From NCBI GenBank assembly GCA_023664325.1, contig JAMPFS010000007.1:16906-80905 (forward strand): 64,000 nt of DNA, given 5' to 3'. Positions 51,732 through 61,205 of the stretch are shown here, one piece after another (positions within the stretch are counted from its first letter, which is position 1; each line of letters begins with the position of its first letter). This stretch comes from Clostridium sp. (GTDB taxonomy: Bacteria > Bacillota > Clostridia > Lachnospirales > Lachnospiraceae). Under the pieces are notes generated by a model. The model did no database searches, had not been told where the DNA came from, and saw nothing but the letters and a program-made list of their open reading frames with translations. Both the position numbers and the translations under genes were made by a program.

Positions 51732-52757
51732 ATGGATTACAAAAATGCCGGAGTGGATATTGAGGCCGGATATAAGTCAGTTGAATTAATGAAGGAATAT
51801 GTGAAAAGAACAATGCGGGAAGAAGTGCTTGGAGGTCTGGGTGGATTTTCCGGTGCTTTTTCCCTTAAAAAGATTAAGGAAATGGAAGAACCGGTGCTGT
51901 TATCCGGCACAGATGGATGTGGTACAAAGGTGAAGCTTGCCATGGTGTTAGATAAACACGATACAATAGGGATTGATGCAGTGGCAATGTGTGTGAATGA
52001 TATTGCATGTGCAGGTGGTGAACCATTGTTTTTCCTTGACTATATTGCATGTGGCAAGAATTATCCTGAAAAAATTGCTGCCATTGTAAGCGGTGTGGCA
52101 GAGGGCTGTATACAGTCAGATGCCGCTTTGATTGGTGGGGAAACAGCAGAGCATCCGGGGCTGATGCAGGAAGATGAGTATGATTTGGCAGGTTTTGCGG
52201 TTGGTGTTGTGGATAAGAAAGATTTGATTACCGGTGATAAAATGAAACAGGGGGATGTATTGATCGGTATTGCATCGAGTGGCGTACATAGCAATGGCTT
52301 TTCCCTGGTGCGAAAGGTGTTTGATATGACGAAAGAGTCTTTAGAGACTCATTATGACGAGCTGGGAAAGACACTTGGTGAGGCATTGCTGGCACCGACC
52401 AGAATTTATGTAAAAGCGCTTCGCAGCGTGAAGCAGGCTGGCATCACCATCAAAGGCTGTTCCCATATTACCGGCGGTGGATTTTATGAAAATATTCCAA
52501 GAATGCTTCCGGAGGGTGTGAAAGCAGTTGTAAAGAAGGATTCTTATGAGGTTCCGGCTATTTTCCGGCTTTTAGCAAAGACCGGTAATATAGAGGAAAA
52601 GATGATGTACAATACTTATAATATGGGAATTGGCATGGTATTGGCTGTGGATGCCGCAGATGCAGACCGGACATTGGAGGCATTAAAGGCTGCCGGTGAA
52701 GATGCATATGTGGTTGGTGGAATTGAGGCTGGCGAGAAAGGGATCATCATTCAGTAG
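51732..52757 (+). CDS. purM: Phosphoribosylformylglycinamidine cyclo-ligase (AIR synthetase)
   Basis: 341 residues. It closes FGAM to aminoimidazole ribotide using ATP in purine synthesis. Family motifs: YKNAGVDIEAGYKSVELMK at the N-terminus, LSGTDGCGTKVKLAM (ATP site), MCVNDIACAGGEPLFFLDYI, ALIGGETAEHPGLM, and the C-terminal GCSHITGGGFYENIPRMLPE. I start at ATG 51732 because AGGAGG lies just upstream; in-frame ATGs at 51690 and 51702 precede that site. It is the first gene of a purM-purN-purD cluster. Confidence 0.96.
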   Translation: MDYKNAGVDIEAGYKSVELMKEYVKRTMREEVLGGLGGFSGAFSLKKIKEMEEPVLLSGTDGCGTKVKLAMVLDKHDTIGIDAVAMCVNDIACAGGEPLFFLDYIACGKNYPEKIAAIVSGVAEGCIQSDAALIGGETAEHPGLMQEDEYDLAGFAVGVVDKKDLITGDKMKQGDVLIGIASSGVHSNGFSLVRKVFDMTKESLETHYDELGKTLGEALLAPTRIYVKALRSVKQAGITIKGCSHITGGGFYENIPRMLPEGVKAVVKKDSYEVPAIFRLLAKTGNIEEKMMYNTYNMGIGMVLAVDAADADRTLEALKAAGEDAYVVGGIEAGEKGIIIQ

Positions 52758-52839
52758 AACCCCGCTAAGTGGTAAAGTGTATTTTCACACTAAATTCGCA
52801 GTAAAACTGCTCATTAAGTGTTCAATATAGGAGGATAAG

Positions 52840-53466
52840 ATGTTAAGGGTTGCAGTAATGGTTTCCGGTGGCGGAACAAACTTGCAGGCGATTATTGATG
52901 CGGTAGAGTCTGAAAGGATTACCAATACAGAACTTGTGGCAGTAATCAGCAATAACAGGGATGTTTATGCGTTAGAGCGTGCAAGGAAGGCAGGAATCAG
53001 AGATATGGTGGTTTCACCAAAAGATTATGCCCAAAGGAGTGAATTTAATAAAGCGTTGGTGGAAACGGTGGATTCACTGAATGTTGATTTAATTGTGCTT
53101 GCAGGATATCTGGTGGTGATTCCGCCGGAAATGATTGAAAAATACGAAAACAGGATTATCAATATCCATCCGTCTTTAATTCCGGCATTTTGCGGAACGG
53201 GTTTTTATGGGCTGAAAGTGCATGAGGCTGCTTTGGCAAGAGGTGTTAAAGTAGTCGGGGCAACGGTTCATTTTGTGGATAAAGGCACGGATACAGGGCC
53301 AATCCTGTTACAGAAGGCAGTTGCCGTGAAGGATGGAGACACACCAAAAGAGTTACAGCAGCGTGTTATGGAACAGGCAGAGTGGGTTTTGCTTCCACAG
53401 GCAATTGATTTGATTGCGACTGGCAAAGTAGCAGTTGTGGATGGCAGAGCCATAATCAGAAAATGA
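52840..53466 (+). CDS. purN: Phosphoribosylglycinamide formyltransferase
   Basis: 208 residues. It transfers formyl from 10-formyl-THF to GAR. Motifs: VMVSGGGTNLQAIIDAVE (phosphate loop), LIVLAGYLVVIPPEMIEKYE, the catalytic IINIHPSLIPAFCG, and HFVDKGTDTGPIL with the catalytic Asp. AGGAGG precedes the ATG. The 82-bp gap after purM holds two small dyads (AGTGT/ACACT and GCAGT/ACTGC) of unknown meaning. Confidence 0.96.
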   Translation: MLRVAVMVSGGGTNLQAIIDAVESERITNTELVAVISNNRDVYALERARKAGIRDMVVSPKDYAQRSEFNKALVETVDSLNVDLIVLAGYLVVIPPEMIEKYENRIINIHPSLIPAFCGTGFYGLKVHEAALARGVKVVGATVHFVDKGTDTGPILLQKAVAVKDGDTPKELQQRVMEQAEWVLLPQAIDLIATGKVAVVDGRAIIRK

Positions 53467-53526
53467 TAACAATTACAGGTATTATGTTGGAATATTCAGC
53501 AGACAATAGACTTTAGGAGGATGAGC

Positions 53527-54798
53527 ATGAAGGTTTTAATTATCGGAAGTGGTGGAAGAGAGCATGCGATTGCTGCCGCAGCAGCGAAGAGCAGGAGAGT
53601 TTCAAAGATTTATGCAGCGCCGGGCAATGCAGGTATTGCAGAGCTGGCAGAATGTGTGGATATCTCTGTTATGGACTTTGATAAATTGGTTGCGTTTGCA
53701 AAGGAAAAGAAGATTGATTTTACGATTGTCGGGCCGGATGATCCGTTAGTTGCCGGAGCTGTGGATGCATTTGAGGCAGAAGGGCTGAAGGTGTTTGGGC
53801 CGCGTAAGAATGCAGCGATTATCGAAGGCTCCAAAGCATTTTCAAAGGATTTGATGAAAAAGTATGGCATTCCGACTGCCGCCTACGAGAATTTTGATAA
53901 TGCCGAGGCTGCATTGGCATACCTTGAGACAGCCGATTTTCCGATTGTATTAAAGGCAGATGGTCTGGCACTCGGAAAAGGTGTGTTGATCTGTAAGGAT
54001 TTAGAGGAAGCAAAAGCTGGTGTGAAAGAAATCATGCTTGATAAACATTTTGGTGATGCCGGTAATAAAATGGTAATTGAGGAGTTTATGACCGGTCGTG
54101 AGGTATCGGTATTGGCGTTTTGTGATGGTACCACAATTAAGACGATGACTTCTGCGCAGGATCACAAACGTGCAAAGGATGGCGATCAGGGTCTCAATAC
54201 CGGAGGAATGGGAACCTTTTCACCGAGTCCGTTTTATACAGAGGAGATTGCAGCATTTTGTCAGAAAGAAATCTATGAAAAGACGATGGCTGCGATGAAA
54301 GCAGAGGGCAGAGATTTTGTAGGTGTCCTGTTCACTGGTCTGATGATTACGGAAAAGGGAACCAGGGTACTGGAATTTAATGCCCGTTTCGGCGATCCAG
54401 AGGCGCAGGTGGTATTGCCGCGTATGAAAAACGATATTATTGATGTGATGGAAGCCTGTGTCGAAGGCAGACTGGATCAAGTTGATTTGGAGTTTGAGGA
54501 TAATGCGGCGGTCTGTGTTGTGCTTGCCTCGGATGGATATCCGGTTTCATATGAAAAAGGATTTGAAATTAAGGGTTTGGATGCCTTTAAGGACAAGGAT
54601 AACTATTATGTATTTCATGCCGGAACAAAGTCGGCAGATGGTAAGGTGCTGACAAATGGCGGGCGTGTGCTTGGCGTAACGGCAAAGGGTGCTGATTTGG
54701 TAGAGGCACGCAGGAATGCTTATGAAGCCACCCAATGGATTGATTTTGATAATAAGTATATGCGCAATGATATCGGAAAAGCGATTGATGAGCAATAA
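53527..54798 (+). CDS. purD: Phosphoribosylamine-glycine ligase
   Basis: 423 residues. The ATP-grasp enzyme joins phosphoribosylamine and glycine. It opens MKVLIIGSGGREHAIA; the ATP-grasp core includes PIVLKADGLALGKGVLIC, EFMTGREVSVLAF, QDHKRAKDGDQGLNTGGMG and FNARFGDPEAQVVLPRM. The start is ATG 53527; the in-frame ATG at 53521 abuts the GGAGG. The order purM-N-D without purF, purL, purH or purC nearby means the rest of the pathway is elsewhere. Confidence 0.97.
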   Translation: MKVLIIGSGGREHAIAAAAAKSRRVSKIYAAPGNAGIAELAECVDISVMDFDKLVAFAKEKKIDFTIVGPDDPLVAGAVDAFEAEGLKVFGPRKNAAIIEGSKAFSKDLMKKYGIPTAAYENFDNAEAALAYLETADFPIVLKADGLALGKGVLICKDLEEAKAGVKEIMLDKHFGDAGNKMVIEEFMTGREVSVLAFCDGTTIKTMTSAQDHKRAKDGDQGLNTGGMGTFSPSPFYTEEIAAFCQKEIYEKTMAAMKAEGRDFVGVLFTGLMITEKGTRVLEFNARFGDPEAQVVLPRMKNDIIDVMEACVEGRLDQVDLEFEDNAAVCVVLASDGYPVSYEKGFEIKGLDAFKDKDNYYVFHAGTKSADGKVLTNGGRVLGVTAKGADLVEARRNAYEATQWIDFDNKYMRNDIGKAIDEQ

Positions 54799-54807
54799 AA
54801 GATACAA

Positions 54808-54846
54808 AAGGGGGCTGTGATGCGTGTTACAGTTCCCTTATCTTGA
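54808..54846 (+). terminator. Terminator after purD
   Basis: AAGGGGGCTGT (54808-54818) pairs with ACAGTTCCCTT (54829-54839) with G-U pairs, followed by ATCTT. The T-run is short. Confidence 0.6.
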
Positions 54847-54872
54847 ACATATTTTAAAGATTGGAGAATGCA

Positions 54873-57323
54873 ATGAATTATACGAAAAGTGCGAATAACG
54901 TTTTACGATATGCAAAAAAAATTGCATTACAGATGACACAGGAATATGTGGGAAGTGAACATTTACTGCTTGGGCTGATAAAGGAAAAAAGCGGTATGGC
55001 TTATGCTGTGCTTGTGCAAAACGGCGTGGAGGAAGCGAGACTGGAAAATCTGACAAGCCAGCTTATGATGGAGAATACGAATGTTGCATTGGCAAATAAA
55101 GCGGAGTTTTCAAAACGCTGTCAGGATATTTTGGAACTGGCAGACAAGGAAGCGATGAAACTGAAAGCACAGCAGGTTGGAACGGAGCATTTGCTGATTG
55201 CGATTATTAAGCATCCGGACAGTGTGGCATTCCGCCTGCTTACTGCTATGAATATTTCGGTAACAAAGTTATATTCTGATATATTGGTTGCGATCGGGTT
55301 AGAGCCGGGCGTGGCAAAGAGTGAGCTGAACAGCTTAAAATCAAGGGAAAAGAAAGGAAAGTCAGCGACACCAACACTGGATCAGTATTCCAGGGATTTT
55401 ACAAAGCTTGCAAAAGAGGGCAGGCTGGATCCCGTGGTGGGCAGAAATGAGGAGATGCAGCGTGTCGTTCAGATTTTGAGCCGCAGAATGAAGAATAATC
55501 CATGCCTGGTAGGTGAGCCGGGTGTCGGCAAGACTGCAATTGTAGAAGGGCTGGCACAGTTGATTGTGGTGGATGACGTCCCGGAAACCGTTCGGGGAAA
55601 ACGTCTATTGTCCCTTGATTTATCCGGGATGGTGGCAGGCTCCAAATATCGTGGAGAGTTTGAGGAGCGTATTAAGAAGCTGATTAATGAAGTGATGCAG
55701 GTTGGGAACGTCATTTTATTTGTGGATGAGCTGCATACCATTATCGGCGCCGGCGGAGCGGAAGGCGCAATTGATGCTTCTAATATTTTGAAACCGGCAT
55801 TGTCCCGTGGGGAAATTCAGATGATCGGCGCGACCACTACGGCAGAATACCGCAAATATGTTGAGAAAGATGCAGCGTTGGAACGCAGGTTCCAGCCGGT
55901 GACGGTGCATGAACCAACAGAGGAAGAAGCGATTGATATTTTGAAGGGGTTAAAGTCCTGTTATGAATATCATCATGGTCTTACCATTAGCGACCGTGCA
56001 ATCGAGTCTTGCGTAAAGTTGGCAGTACGTTATTTGAATGACCGTTTTCTGCCGGACAAAGCGATTGATTTGATGGATGAGGCTGCGGCAAAGAAGAAAT
56101 TAAATGCATCCGGGCTGACACCGCAGATGAAGGAGATTGAGAAAGAGATGGCATCTCTGAATGTGGAATTAGATCAGGCATTTATGGAGAATGATTTGGA
56201 GTTTGCCCATGAGACAAAGCTTGCAATCAAGGTATTGGAAGAAAAACTCGAAAAGTTAAAAAAGCGCCATGAGAGCAGCAAAAAGCTGCACAGTCTTGTC
56301 TTAGATGAGGAGGATGTTGCAGCAGTGGTATCTGAATGGACAAAGATTCCGTTAAGCCGCCTTCAGGAAGAAGAGTCGAAACGGCTGCTTCATTTAGAGG
56401 ATATTCTGCACAAACGTGTGATTGGGCAAAACGAGGCTGTGGATGCAGTTGCGAAAGCTATCAAACGTGGCAGGGTGGGTTTAAAGGATCCCAAACGTCC
56501 AATTGGATCATTTCTATTCCTGGGTCCGACCGGTGTCGGTAAGACGGAGCTTTCCAAAGCGCTTGCAGAAGCGGTGTTTGGAGATGAAAAGTCTTTGATT
56601 CGTGTAGATATGTCAGAGTATATGGAAAAGCACAGTGTGTCAAAAATGATTGGTTCTCCACCGGGATATGTGGGTTTTGAGGAAGGCGGACAGCTCAGTG
56701 AAAAGGTACGGCGGAATCCGTATTCTGTGATATTATTTGATGAAATCGAGAAAGCGCATGTGGATATTTTCAATGTGCTGTTGCAGATTTTAGATGATGG
56801 CCATGTGACGGATGCCCAGGGGCGGAGAGTTGATTTTAAGAATACAATTATCATTATGACAAGTAATGCAGGCGCTTCACGGATTATGGAGCCGAAAAAA
56901 CTCGGATTTTCCAGTGATGAATCTGAGACAAAGGATCACGAATATATGAAAAATGGTGTGATGGAGGAGGTAAAACATATCTTCAAACCGGAGTTTTTGA
57001 ACCGTATTGATGATACGATTGTATTCCATGCACTGACAAAAGACGAGGTGAAAGAGATTGCAGACCTGCTGCTTCGCAGTTTTGGACAGCGGGTAAAAAA
57101 ACAGATGGATCTTACCATAAAGTATGGCGAGGCTGTGAAAAATTATGTTTTTGAAAAGGGTTATGACAAAAAGTATGGCGCAAGACCTCTTCGGCGTGTG
57201 ATTCAAAATACGATTGAAGATAAAATGGCGGAGGAGATATTAGCCGGAAATATCAAACCTGGTGACAGTGTTCGTCTTTCTGTTGTGAAGACAGGCATAA
57301 AATTTAAAGTCATTCCAAAATAA
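54873..57323 (+). CDS. clpC: ATP-dependent Clp protease ATPase subunit ClpC
   Basis: 816-residue class I HSP100 unfoldase that feeds ClpP. Two N-terminal Clp repeats (residues about 1-140), AAA-1 with Walker A GEPGVGKTAI and Walker B VILFVDELHT, a coiled-coil middle region (about 400-475), then AAA-2 with GPTGVGKTELSKAL, VILFDEIEKAH and a C-terminal D2-small domain. The absence of ctsR/mcsAB upstream differs from Bacilli but is usual in this group. ATG 54873 follows TTGGAGA. No CIRCE or CtsR operator was recognised. Confidence 0.95.
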   Translation: MNYTKSANNVLRYAKKIALQMTQEYVGSEHLLLGLIKEKSGMAYAVLVQNGVEEARLENLTSQLMMENTNVALANKAEFSKRCQDILELADKEAMKLKAQQVGTEHLLIAIIKHPDSVAFRLLTAMNISVTKLYSDILVAIGLEPGVAKSELNSLKSREKKGKSATPTLDQYSRDFTKLAKEGRLDPVVGRNEEMQRVVQILSRRMKNNPCLVGEPGVGKTAIVEGLAQLIVVDDVPETVRGKRLLSLDLSGMVAGSKYRGEFEERIKKLINEVMQVGNVILFVDELHTIIGAGGAEGAIDASNILKPALSRGEIQMIGATTTAEYRKYVEKDAALERRFQPVTVHEPTEEEAIDILKGLKSCYEYHHGLTISDRAIESCVKLAVRYLNDRFLPDKAIDLMDEAAAKKKLNASGLTPQMKEIEKEMASLNVELDQAFMENDLEFAHETKLAIKVLEEKLEKLKKRHESSKKLHSLVLDEEDVAAVVSEWTKIPLSRLQEEESKRLLHLEDILHKRVIGQNEAVDAVAKAIKRGRVGLKDPKRPIGSFLFLGPTGVGKTELSKALAEAVFGDEKSLIRVDMSEYMEKHSVSKMIGSPPGYVGFEEGGQLSEKVRRNPYSVILFDEIEKAHVDIFNVLLQILDDGHVTDAQGRRVDFKNTIIIMTSNAGASRIMEPKKLGFSSDESETKDHEYMKNGVMEEVKHIFKPEFLNRIDDTIVFHALTKDEVKEIADLLLRSFGQRVKKQMDLTIKYGEAVKNYVFEKGYDKKYGARPLRRVIQNTIEDKMAEEILAGNIKPGDSVRLSVVKTGIKFKVIPK

Positions 57324-57327
57324 AGAT

Positions 57328-57375
57328 AAGCTGCTATGGATAACCGCTGGAAAGTTTTGCCATAGCAGCTTTTTC
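57328..57375 (+). terminator. Terminator after clpC
   Basis: AAGCTGCTATGG (57328-57339) pairs with CCATAGCAGCTT (57360-57371), followed by TTTTC. Confidence 0.88.
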
Positions 57376-57500
57376 ACAAAAAATATATAAAAATATAGTG
57401 GAAAAATTCTACTACATATTGTATACTATATTATATAAAAACGGAAGATATGCTTTCTTTGCAGGAAGGCAGAAGAAGTGAATTACAGGAGGAAAATCAG

Positions 57501-57911
57501 ATGGCGGTAGTTACTGAATTGATAAAGGAAGAAAATGGAGCATTAAGTTTTGGAAATTATGAGCTGGATACCAAGACAAAATTAGACGGATTTGAATTTA
57601 AAGGAGATAAGTACAAGATTAAGACTTATCGTGAGATTACAAAATTAGAGAAGAATGGTTCATTTGTCTATGAATCTGTTCCGGGAACGGTAGTGCATGA
57701 TTTTCAGGCTGCGGAGGATCTGGTAGAGTTTGAGGTAGAAGGAACAGAAGATTCTCAGATTACATTGGAGTTAGAAGCCGGGCAGGAGTATGTGACAGTG
57801 ATCGACGGACATAGCGCGGGTTCTGTCAAAACCAATCTTGGAGGCAAGCTGAATTTAAGCGTAGAACTCAATCCGGGACAAGCTTCCAAAATTAAGATTG
57901 AGAAATTATAA
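57501..57911 (+). CDS. Small conserved protein between clpC and radA, function unknown
   Basis: 136-residue soluble acidic protein without signal or membrane segment. The sequence looks like an all-beta fold with alternating polar and hydrophobic residues (ITLELEAGQEYVTVIDGHSA, LGGKLNLSVELNPGQASKIK). I recall similar short proteins in Lachnospiraceae, some carrying an unsupported endosialidase label; I would not use it. ACAGGAGG lies 8 bp before ATG 57501. Radical or metal motifs are absent. Confidence 0.72.
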   Translation: MAVVTELIKEENGALSFGNYELDTKTKLDGFEFKGDKYKIKTYREITKLEKNGSFVYESVPGTVVHDFQAAEDLVEFEVEGTEDSQITLELEAGQEYVTVIDGHSAGSVKTNLGGKLNLSVELNPGQASKIKIEKL

Positions 57912-57979
57912 TGAATGCAGATACTATTTTCAGCTTGATTTTAGATTAACCTGACGAAAGAAAGGAAAGGAACACAAAT

Positions 57980-59347
57980 ATGGCAAAAGCAAAACAGATG
58001 TATTTTTGCCAGGAGTGTGGTTATGAGTCCGCAAAGTGGCAGGGGCAATGTCCGGGCTGCCATAATTGGAACACCTTTGTAGAAGAGAAATTAGTAGTAG
58101 GCGCTGGTAAGCGTTCCGGTAAGACGGAAGCTGCGGCGCCTACAAGCATTTTAGATGTTACTACATCGGAGGACACACGGATTGGCACAGGAATGAAGGA
58201 ACTGGACAGGGTTTTGGGAGGCGGTATTGTAAAAGGCTCCCTGACTTTGGTTGGCGGCGACCCCGGAATCGGCAAATCGACGATTCTGTTACAGGTCTGC
58301 CGGAATTTAACGGAGAGCGGCAATAGGGTATTATATGCATCCGGTGAGGAGTCCTTGCAGCAGATCAAGCTGCGGGCAGACCGGCTTGGCGGATTTACGA
58401 AGGATCTGATGCTGCTTTCCGAGACAAATCTGGATGTGATTGAAGGCGGGATTACCAGGTTAAATCCTGAGGTCGTAGTCATTGATTCGATCCAGACGAT
58501 GTACATAGAAGATATCGGAAGCGGAGCCGGAAGTGTCTCGCAGGTGCGGGAAGTGACAGGGCGGCTGATGCGGATCGCAAAACAGTTGAATATTGCCATT
58601 TTTATTGTCGGGCATGTGACAAAGGAGGGAACCGTGGCAGGACCCCGGACGCTGGAACACATGGTAGATACCGTGCTGTATTTTGAGGGGGAGAAAAATG
58701 CATTATTCCGTGTGCTCCGAGGCGTGAAGAACCGTTTTGGCTCCACAAATGAAATCGGTGTCTTTGAAATGAAGGACAGCGGTCTGTATGAGGTGGACAA
58801 TCCCTCACGGGTGATGTTAAATGGAAGGCCGTTAGATGCATCCGGTTCCGTGGTTGTCTGCGCGATGGAGGGAACGAGACCGTTACTGATTGAAATCCAG
58901 GCACTGGTATCCCAGACGAATTTTAATCTGCCGAGGCGTACCTCCGTGGGGATTGATTATAACCGTGTGAATCTCCTGCTTGCCGTACTGGAAAAACGGG
59001 AAGGGCTGATGTTGGCGGGCAGTGATGCCTATGTGAATCTGGCAGGGGGAATGAAGGTGGCAGAACCGGCACTCGATCTGGGGATTATTGCGGCGCTTGT
59101 TTCCAGCTTTAAGGATATTGCAATTGATGCGCACACGGTAATTTTTGGCGAAGTCGGTCTGGCAGGGGAGATAAGGGGTGTCACGATGGCAGAGCAGCGT
59201 ATCCGGGAGGCGGCAAAAATGGGCTTTACAACCTGTATCCTGCCAAAGAGCAATGCGGAGACTGCCAAATATGCGGATGGGGTGAAAATCATTGGCGTGA
59301 GCAGGCTTTCTGAAATGGTGGAGTGGATCTTGCGGCAGGAACCGTGA
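57980..59347 (+). CDS. radA: DNA repair protein RadA/Sms
   Basis: 455 residues. It remodels recombination intermediates together with RecA. A C4 zinc motif (FCQECGYESAKWQGQCPGCH, residues 8-27) is followed by the RecA-like ATPase (GGDPGIGKSTILLQ), the RadA-specific KNRFGSTNEIGVFEM, and a Lon-like C-terminal domain (VNLAGGMKVAEPALDLGIIA; FGEVGLAGEIRGV). AAAGGAAAGG precedes the ATG. Standing near clpC is common in Firmicutes. Confidence 0.96.
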   Translation: MAKAKQMYFCQECGYESAKWQGQCPGCHNWNTFVEEKLVVGAGKRSGKTEAAAPTSILDVTTSEDTRIGTGMKELDRVLGGGIVKGSLTLVGGDPGIGKSTILLQVCRNLTESGNRVLYASGEESLQQIKLRADRLGGFTKDLMLLSETNLDVIEGGITRLNPEVVVIDSIQTMYIEDIGSGAGSVSQVREVTGRLMRIAKQLNIAIFIVGHVTKEGTVAGPRTLEHMVDTVLYFEGEKNALFRVLRGVKNRFGSTNEIGVFEMKDSGLYEVDNPSRVMLNGRPLDASGSVVVCAMEGTRPLLIEIQALVSQTNFNLPRRTSVGIDYNRVNLLLAVLEKREGLMLAGSDAYVNLAGGMKVAEPALDLGIIAALVSSFKDIAIDAHTVIFGEVGLAGEIRGVTMAEQRIREAAKMGFTTCILPKSNAETAKYADGVKIIGVSRLSEMVEWILRQEP

Positions 59348-59377
59348 TGGAATTTCATTTGCCAATTTAATTTTCTA

Positions 59378-59406
59378 TTGCTTTCTGGAAAGATTGTGTT
59401 TACAAT
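59378..59406 (+). promoter_or_regulatory. Promoter of the lipoprotein-sensor operon
   Basis: TTGCTT and TACAAT are spaced by 17 bp, ending 39 bp before the ATG at 59446. Confidence 0.6.
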
Positions 59407-59445
59407 ATCTATAGTATGCAAAATAATATTAAGGGGAGAAGCGTG

Positions 59446-60861
59446 ATGAGAAAAAATGGAATGGGGAAAGCGTTGCTGCTGTTTATGATGGTGATATTAT
59501 CCGGCTGCGGCACAGATAACTATGGTCTGGACCCGAAGAGACCGCAAAATATCGTGGTGTGGAATTATTATAATGGCGCGCAGGCGATTGCTTTTGAAAA
59601 ACTGGTGGATGATTTTAATAATACGGTCGGCGCCGAGCAGGGGATTATCGTAAGATCGGACAGCAAAAATACCGTAGATGAGTTATATCAGGCAATCGAG
59701 GATTCGGTTGAAAGGAAGGTAGGGGCAGATGAGCTTCCGGATATCTTTCCGACCTATCTTGACAGTGCCGTTACTTTGGATGAAAAGGGGATTTTGGCTG
59801 ATCTGGGGCAGTACATAACGAAGGAAGAGCAGGCGGAATATGTGGATTCCTATGTGCAGGAGGGTTATTTTGGTGATGATGAGGCATGGAAGCTGTTTCC
59901 GGTGGCAAAAAGCACGGAGATCATGATTTTAAATAAGACAGACTGGGATAAGTTTGCGGAGGCGGCAGGTGCAGATATCAATGATTTGGCGACTATGGAG
60001 GGGCTTGTTGAGGTTGCCGGGAAATATTATGATTACAGCGGCGGCGAGAGCTTTTTTGGCAGGGATGCCTTTGCAAATTATATGTTTTCAGGCAGTGCGG
60101 AACTGGGAAAGGAGATTTATACGGTCGAGAACGGCAAAGTGACACTGCAGTTTGACGAGGAAGTGATGCAGAAGCTATGGGATAACTATTATGTGCCATA
60201 TGTCAAAGGATATTTTAAACATGTAGGACGTTACCGTTCCGATGATATCAAGATGGGGGAAATTATTGCCCAAATCTGTTCTACGTCAAGCGCCGCCTAT
60301 TTTCCGACAGAGGTCACCAAAGATAACGAAACCTATCCGATTGATTATCTTGTACTGCCGGTTCCGACTTTTGAGGGAACCGACCAATATGTCGTTCAGC
60401 AGGGAGCGAGCATGGCGGTCACAAAATCAACCGAGCAAAGGGAATATGCCAGTGTTGTATTCCTGCAATGGCTGACACAGGAGGAGCAGAATATGGCATT
60501 TGCATTGCAGGCTGGTTATCTTCCGGTCAAAAAATCTGCAAATGATATTGAACGGCTGAGAGAATATCAGGAGAGCAACGGAGAGACAAGCGGAATTGAA
60601 GTGGATATTATCAACGGCGCCTTTGAGCAGCTGGCAGATGGAACTCCTTATACGACAAAAGGATTTGACGGCGCAGAGAAAGTCCGTTCCGTTCTGTCTT
60701 ATAGCATGCTCGATCTGGCACAGCAGGACAGGGAAGCAATTTTAAATGCGGATTCGTTGGAAAAACAAAAACAGCTATTGGATGACTGTCTCGGCGCAGA
60801 GCATTTTGAGGCGTGGTATAACGAGACAAAAGATGAGCTTTTGCAGATTTGCGGTGAATAA
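59446..60861 (+). CDS. Extracellular solute-binding lipoprotein
   Basis: 471 residues. A lipoprotein signal (ALLLFMMVILSGCG, lipid-modified Cys21) is followed by a type 1 extracellular binding protein fold (NIVVWNYYNGAQAIAFEKLV; MAVTKSTEQREYASVVFLQW, as in sugar-binding proteins). No ABC permease or ATPase is adjacent; instead a sensor gene with GGDEF/EAL-like domains begins 17 bp downstream. I infer a role as ligand-binding partner of that sensor rather than in transport. ATG 59446 follows AAGGGGAGA. Confidence 0.85.
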   Translation: MRKNGMGKALLLFMMVILSGCGTDNYGLDPKRPQNIVVWNYYNGAQAIAFEKLVDDFNNTVGAEQGIIVRSDSKNTVDELYQAIEDSVERKVGADELPDIFPTYLDSAVTLDEKGILADLGQYITKEEQAEYVDSYVQEGYFGDDEAWKLFPVAKSTEIMILNKTDWDKFAEAAGADINDLATMEGLVEVAGKYYDYSGGESFFGRDAFANYMFSGSAELGKEIYTVENGKVTLQFDEEVMQKLWDNYYVPYVKGYFKHVGRYRSDDIKMGEIIAQICSTSSAAYFPTEVTKDNETYPIDYLVLPVPTFEGTDQYVVQQGASMAVTKSTEQREYASVVFLQWLTQEEQNMAFALQAGYLPVKKSANDIERLREYQESNGETSGIEVDIINGAFEQLADGTPYTTKGFDGAEKVRSVLSYSMLDLAQQDREAILNADSLEKQKQLLDDCLGAEHFEAWYNETKDELLQICGE

Positions 60862-60878
60862 GCTTGTGAGGTAGAAAG

Positions 60879-61205
60879 TTGAGAAAAGCAGGGAAAAATA
60901 AGTTAAAATCAAGAATGAGGCTGTCGATTGCCCTGATTATGGTCTTGCAGATTGCCGTATATATCAGTGTCATTATCTTAAACGGAACGTTTCACCGGCT
61001 GAACGAAAGCTCGGAAAAGATCTTGCAGAATATGGTGGAGACACGCAGCAAGGACTTGGAAGGGCAGATGCTGCAGTGGACCAATTTAAGCTATTATGCA
61101 CAGGATGTTGACAAACTGCTGGGGGAACTCTCGGAACAGACAGGCAAGCAAGACAGTTTCACAGATGTTTGGAACAGAGGTCGGGAGACAGCGGTTTTTG
61201 GATGA
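60879..61205 (+). CDS. N-terminal fragment of a frameshifted sensor (membrane helix and start of sensor domain)
   Basis: 108 residues. A basic tip and membrane helix (LSIALIMVLQIAVYISVIIL, residues 15-34) lead into an extracellular helix, ending soon after EQTGKQDS. From about 61145 the coding continues in the next frame, in the 61096-63768 open frame. A tandem CAAG duplication at 61145-61152 explains the break: with one CAAG the reading would run EQTGKTVSQMFGTEVGRQRF without a stop. As it stands the product is truncated. Confidence 0.75.
   Translation: MRKAGKNKLKSRMRLSIALIMVLQIAVYISVIILNGTFHRLNESSEKILQNMVETRSKDLEGQMLQWTNLSYYAQDVDKLLGELSEQTGKQDSFTDVWNRGRETAVFG

Noticed and set aside
61096..61152. 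ATG at 61096 as true start of the GGDEF/EAL-like protein
   Set aside because: The codons before about 61153 in this frame overlap the coding frame of the membrane helix fragment and have no ribosome-binding site; a frameshift explains the arrangement better.
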